Source of the DNA: Acidobacteriota bacterium
GTDB lineage: Bacteria > Acidobacteriota > Terriglobia > Acidiferrales > UBA7541
Assembly (NCBI GenBank): GCA_003131985.1
Contig: PKWH01000321.1
Span: 1 to 7,326 of the forward strand
Direction of reading: 5' to 3'
Length of the DNA stretch: 7,326 nucleotides
Made by a program: the position numbers and the translations under genes. The notes below the pieces were generated by a model that searched no databases, was not told the DNA's origin, and saw only the letters and a list, made by a program, of their open reading frames with translations. The stretch's first letter is position 1. Each line of letters opens with the position of its first letter. Shown here piece by piece: positions 6,204 to 7,326 of the stretch.

Positions 6204-6986
6204 ATGGCGCTCCTTTCGTTCGCGATGATTTTTTGCTCTCTCACTCCGCACTTCAGCTTTCCGGAAGGCGGAGGCGCGGCTGAATTAATCGCGCTTCGTT
6301 GGCTTCACTTGGTCTTTGGAATCATCTGGATCGGCCTGCTCTATTTTTTCAATCTCGTTGGATTTCCGACGATGAAGCAGCTTGATGCGTCGGTACGCGG
6401 CAAAGTCTATCCGGTGATGATGTCGCGCGCGATGGCTTGGTTTCGCTGGTCCGCGATGATCACCGTGGTCGTCGGGATTCGCTATTACTTTCATCTCTTG
6501 AGTGTTGACGCGCACAACGCGGGTGACCCGTCGCTCACGCTCAAATGGTTCGGCTGGTGGGTGGCCGTATGGCTCGCGGCCTACGTACTGATCTATCCAT
6601 TTCAGCTTCCGCACGAAGGAATTCTCGACAATCCTTGGGCGCGCACGATTCCAATTTCGATCGTCGTCGTCGCAGCGTCGTGGCTCGTCCTGGATCTGAA
6701 TAGCGGAGCGGACGTTTCCAATGCGCATCTGTCCATAAGCGTTGGCGGCGGGCTCGGTTTTCTGATGCTGATGAATGCTTGGGGAGTCGTTTGGCGGGTG
6801 CAGAAGCGGCTGATTATTTGGACGCGCGCAAGCGCGGAGGATGGCACCCCCATGCCGGCGGAAGCAGCGCGGTTGGCGCGCTGGAGTTTTCTCGCCTCGC
6901 GCGTCGGCTTCTGGCTTTCATTCCCGATGCTTTTCTTCATGGGCGCGGCGGAACACTATCCGTTCCTAAGCAGCATCGCCCGCTAG
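6204..6986 (+). CDS. Multi-pass membrane protein with PuuD/Urate_ox_N-like domain
   Basis: The 260-residue protein is hydrophobic throughout, with likely membrane segments near 1-14, 28-50, 81-100, 116-134, 148-165, 176-197 and 230-247. RWLHLVFGIIWIGLLYFFN (32-50) and NAWGVVWRVQKRLI (191-204) resemble conserved stretches of the Urate_ox_N domain of PuuD, the membrane-bound urate hydroxylase. Characterised PuuD proteins carry a cytochrome c domain after the membrane part; here the chain ends at residue 260 with no CxxCH motif. It is therefore either a shortened relative that uses a separate electron carrier or a protein with another role. His35, His100, His104, His137, His175 and His251 are possible haem or metal ligands. 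It starts 64 nt after queG and is followed 59 nt later by an exported-protein gene, so co-transcription is possible, but no purine genes are nearby. The domain assignment is moderately sure; urate oxidation is not shown. Confidence 0.7.
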   Translation: MALLSFAMIFCSLTPHFSFPEGGGAAELIALRWLHLVFGIIWIGLLYFFNLVGFPTMKQLDASVRGKVYPVMMSRAMAWFRWSAMITVVVGIRYYFHLLSVDAHNAGDPSLTLKWFGWWVAVWLAAYVLIYPFQLPHEGILDNPWARTIPISIVVVAASWLVLDLNSGADVSNAHLSISVGGGLGFLMLMNAWGVVWRVQKRLIIWTRASAEDGTPMPAEAARLARWSFLASRVGFWLSFPMLFFMGAAEHYPFLSSIAR

Positions 6987-7021
6987 CCCCGATGTGCCCG
7001 ATTGCGGTTGCGCCACGTCTA

Positions 7022-7027
7022 TATAAG
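7022..7027 (+). promoter_or_regulatory. Possible -10 element before the exported-protein gene
   Basis: TATAAG matches five of six -10 positions and lies 18 nt before the ATG at 7046, which would leave a leader of about a dozen bases containing only the ribosome binding site. No good -35 is found at the right distance. The gene may instead be read from the upstream promoter. Confidence 0.25.
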
Positions 7028-7045
7028 CAGCGGTAGGAGGCCACT

Positions 7046-7326
7046 ATGAAACCCACCCAGCGTTTCGGGCTCTCCGTCTTACTTGTTGTGGCGATTGCTC
7101 TGCCCGCAATTGCTTACGAATACCCGCTTTCTTCCACGTCTCTTCGCGATGCTTACATGCTCGGTAACCGTAAAGATGAACACACCGCCGAATTTCTCGC
7201 GCTCTACACACAGTTTCTCCCGATGCCGCAAACTGGACCGCACGTGTCTGTGATCAGCGTGGAGACGCCCTACAGCCAGGTAGTGGAGCTGGGCCAGAAT
7301 GCTCTAAACCCAGACATCCAGGGCAC
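7046..7326 (+). CDS. Exported hypothetical protein, N-terminal part only
   Basis: The reading frame stays open to the window edge, giving 93 complete codons. AGGAGG (7035-7040) lies 5 nt before the ATG, a strong ribosome binding site. The first 23 residues, MKPTQRFGLSVLLVVAIALPAIA, form a classical signal peptide: a basic start, a hydrophobic core and a likely cut after AIA. The mature part begins YEYPLSSTSLRDAYMLGNRKDEHTAEF and continues with FLALYTQFLPMP and SVISVETPYSQVVE. I have an impression of similar YEYPLS...RDAY...LG openings in acidobacterial exported proteins of unknown function, but cannot confirm it. It is probably periplasmic or secreted. It follows the PuuD-like gene on the same strand at 59 nt. 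The C-terminus, and therefore the full domain content, lies outside the window. Confidence 0.85.
   Translation, partial: MKPTQRFGLSVLLVVAIALPAIAYEYPLSSTSLRDAYMLGNRKDEHTAEFLALYTQFLPMPQTGPHVSVISVETPYSQVVELGQNALNPDIQG

Overview
The window reads as ordinary chromosomal DNA from a moderately GC-rich bacterium. It most resembles Acidobacteriota. That placement is inference: it rests on my recollection that the long radical SAM protein, the QueG neighbourhood and the exported protein at the right edge look like acidobacterial proteins, and no search was run. There are no rRNA or tRNA genes, insertion sequences, CRISPR arrays or phage genes.

Layout from left to right. The left edge (20-49) carries a near-consensus sigma70 promoter pointing left, out of the window. 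Next is a small cysteine-rich ORF on the minus strand (68-247) with a clear ribosome binding site. Divergent from it is a plus-strand FMN-binding split-barrel protein of the pyridoxamine-phosphate-oxidase/NimA type (368-1018). This gene converges on a 738-residue minus-strand radical SAM enzyme (1128-3344) that ends in a textbook intrinsic terminator (1065-1098). Upstream of the radical SAM gene lies 329 bp without a gene but with several inverted repeats, possibly a structured leader. Beyond it, still on the minus strand, is a 388-residue protein (3674-4840) with a TPR-like N-terminus, a very basic disordered middle and a C-terminal domain resembling a degenerate GIY-YIG fold.

A 60-bp gap separates that gene from a divergent plus-strand run: epoxyqueuosine reductase QueG (4901-6139), a multi-pass membrane protein with a PuuD/Urate_ox_N-like domain (6204-6986), and the start of an exported protein (7046 to the edge). 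Gaps of about 60 bp would allow co-transcription, but the functions do not obviously connect.

The most interesting gene is the radical SAM enzyme. Besides the CxxxCxxC core it has a four-cysteine N-terminal module, CPSC followed by CPIHGKC, and later cysteines that could hold auxiliary clusters. This arrangement recalls the MJ0619/Tes (tetraether lipid synthase) and bacterial Mss (membrane-spanning lipid synthase) group. Acidobacteria make membrane-spanning iso-diabolic acid lipids, so a role in joining lipid tails is a reasonable hypothesis, though not proven here. No clearly new multi-gene system is visible.
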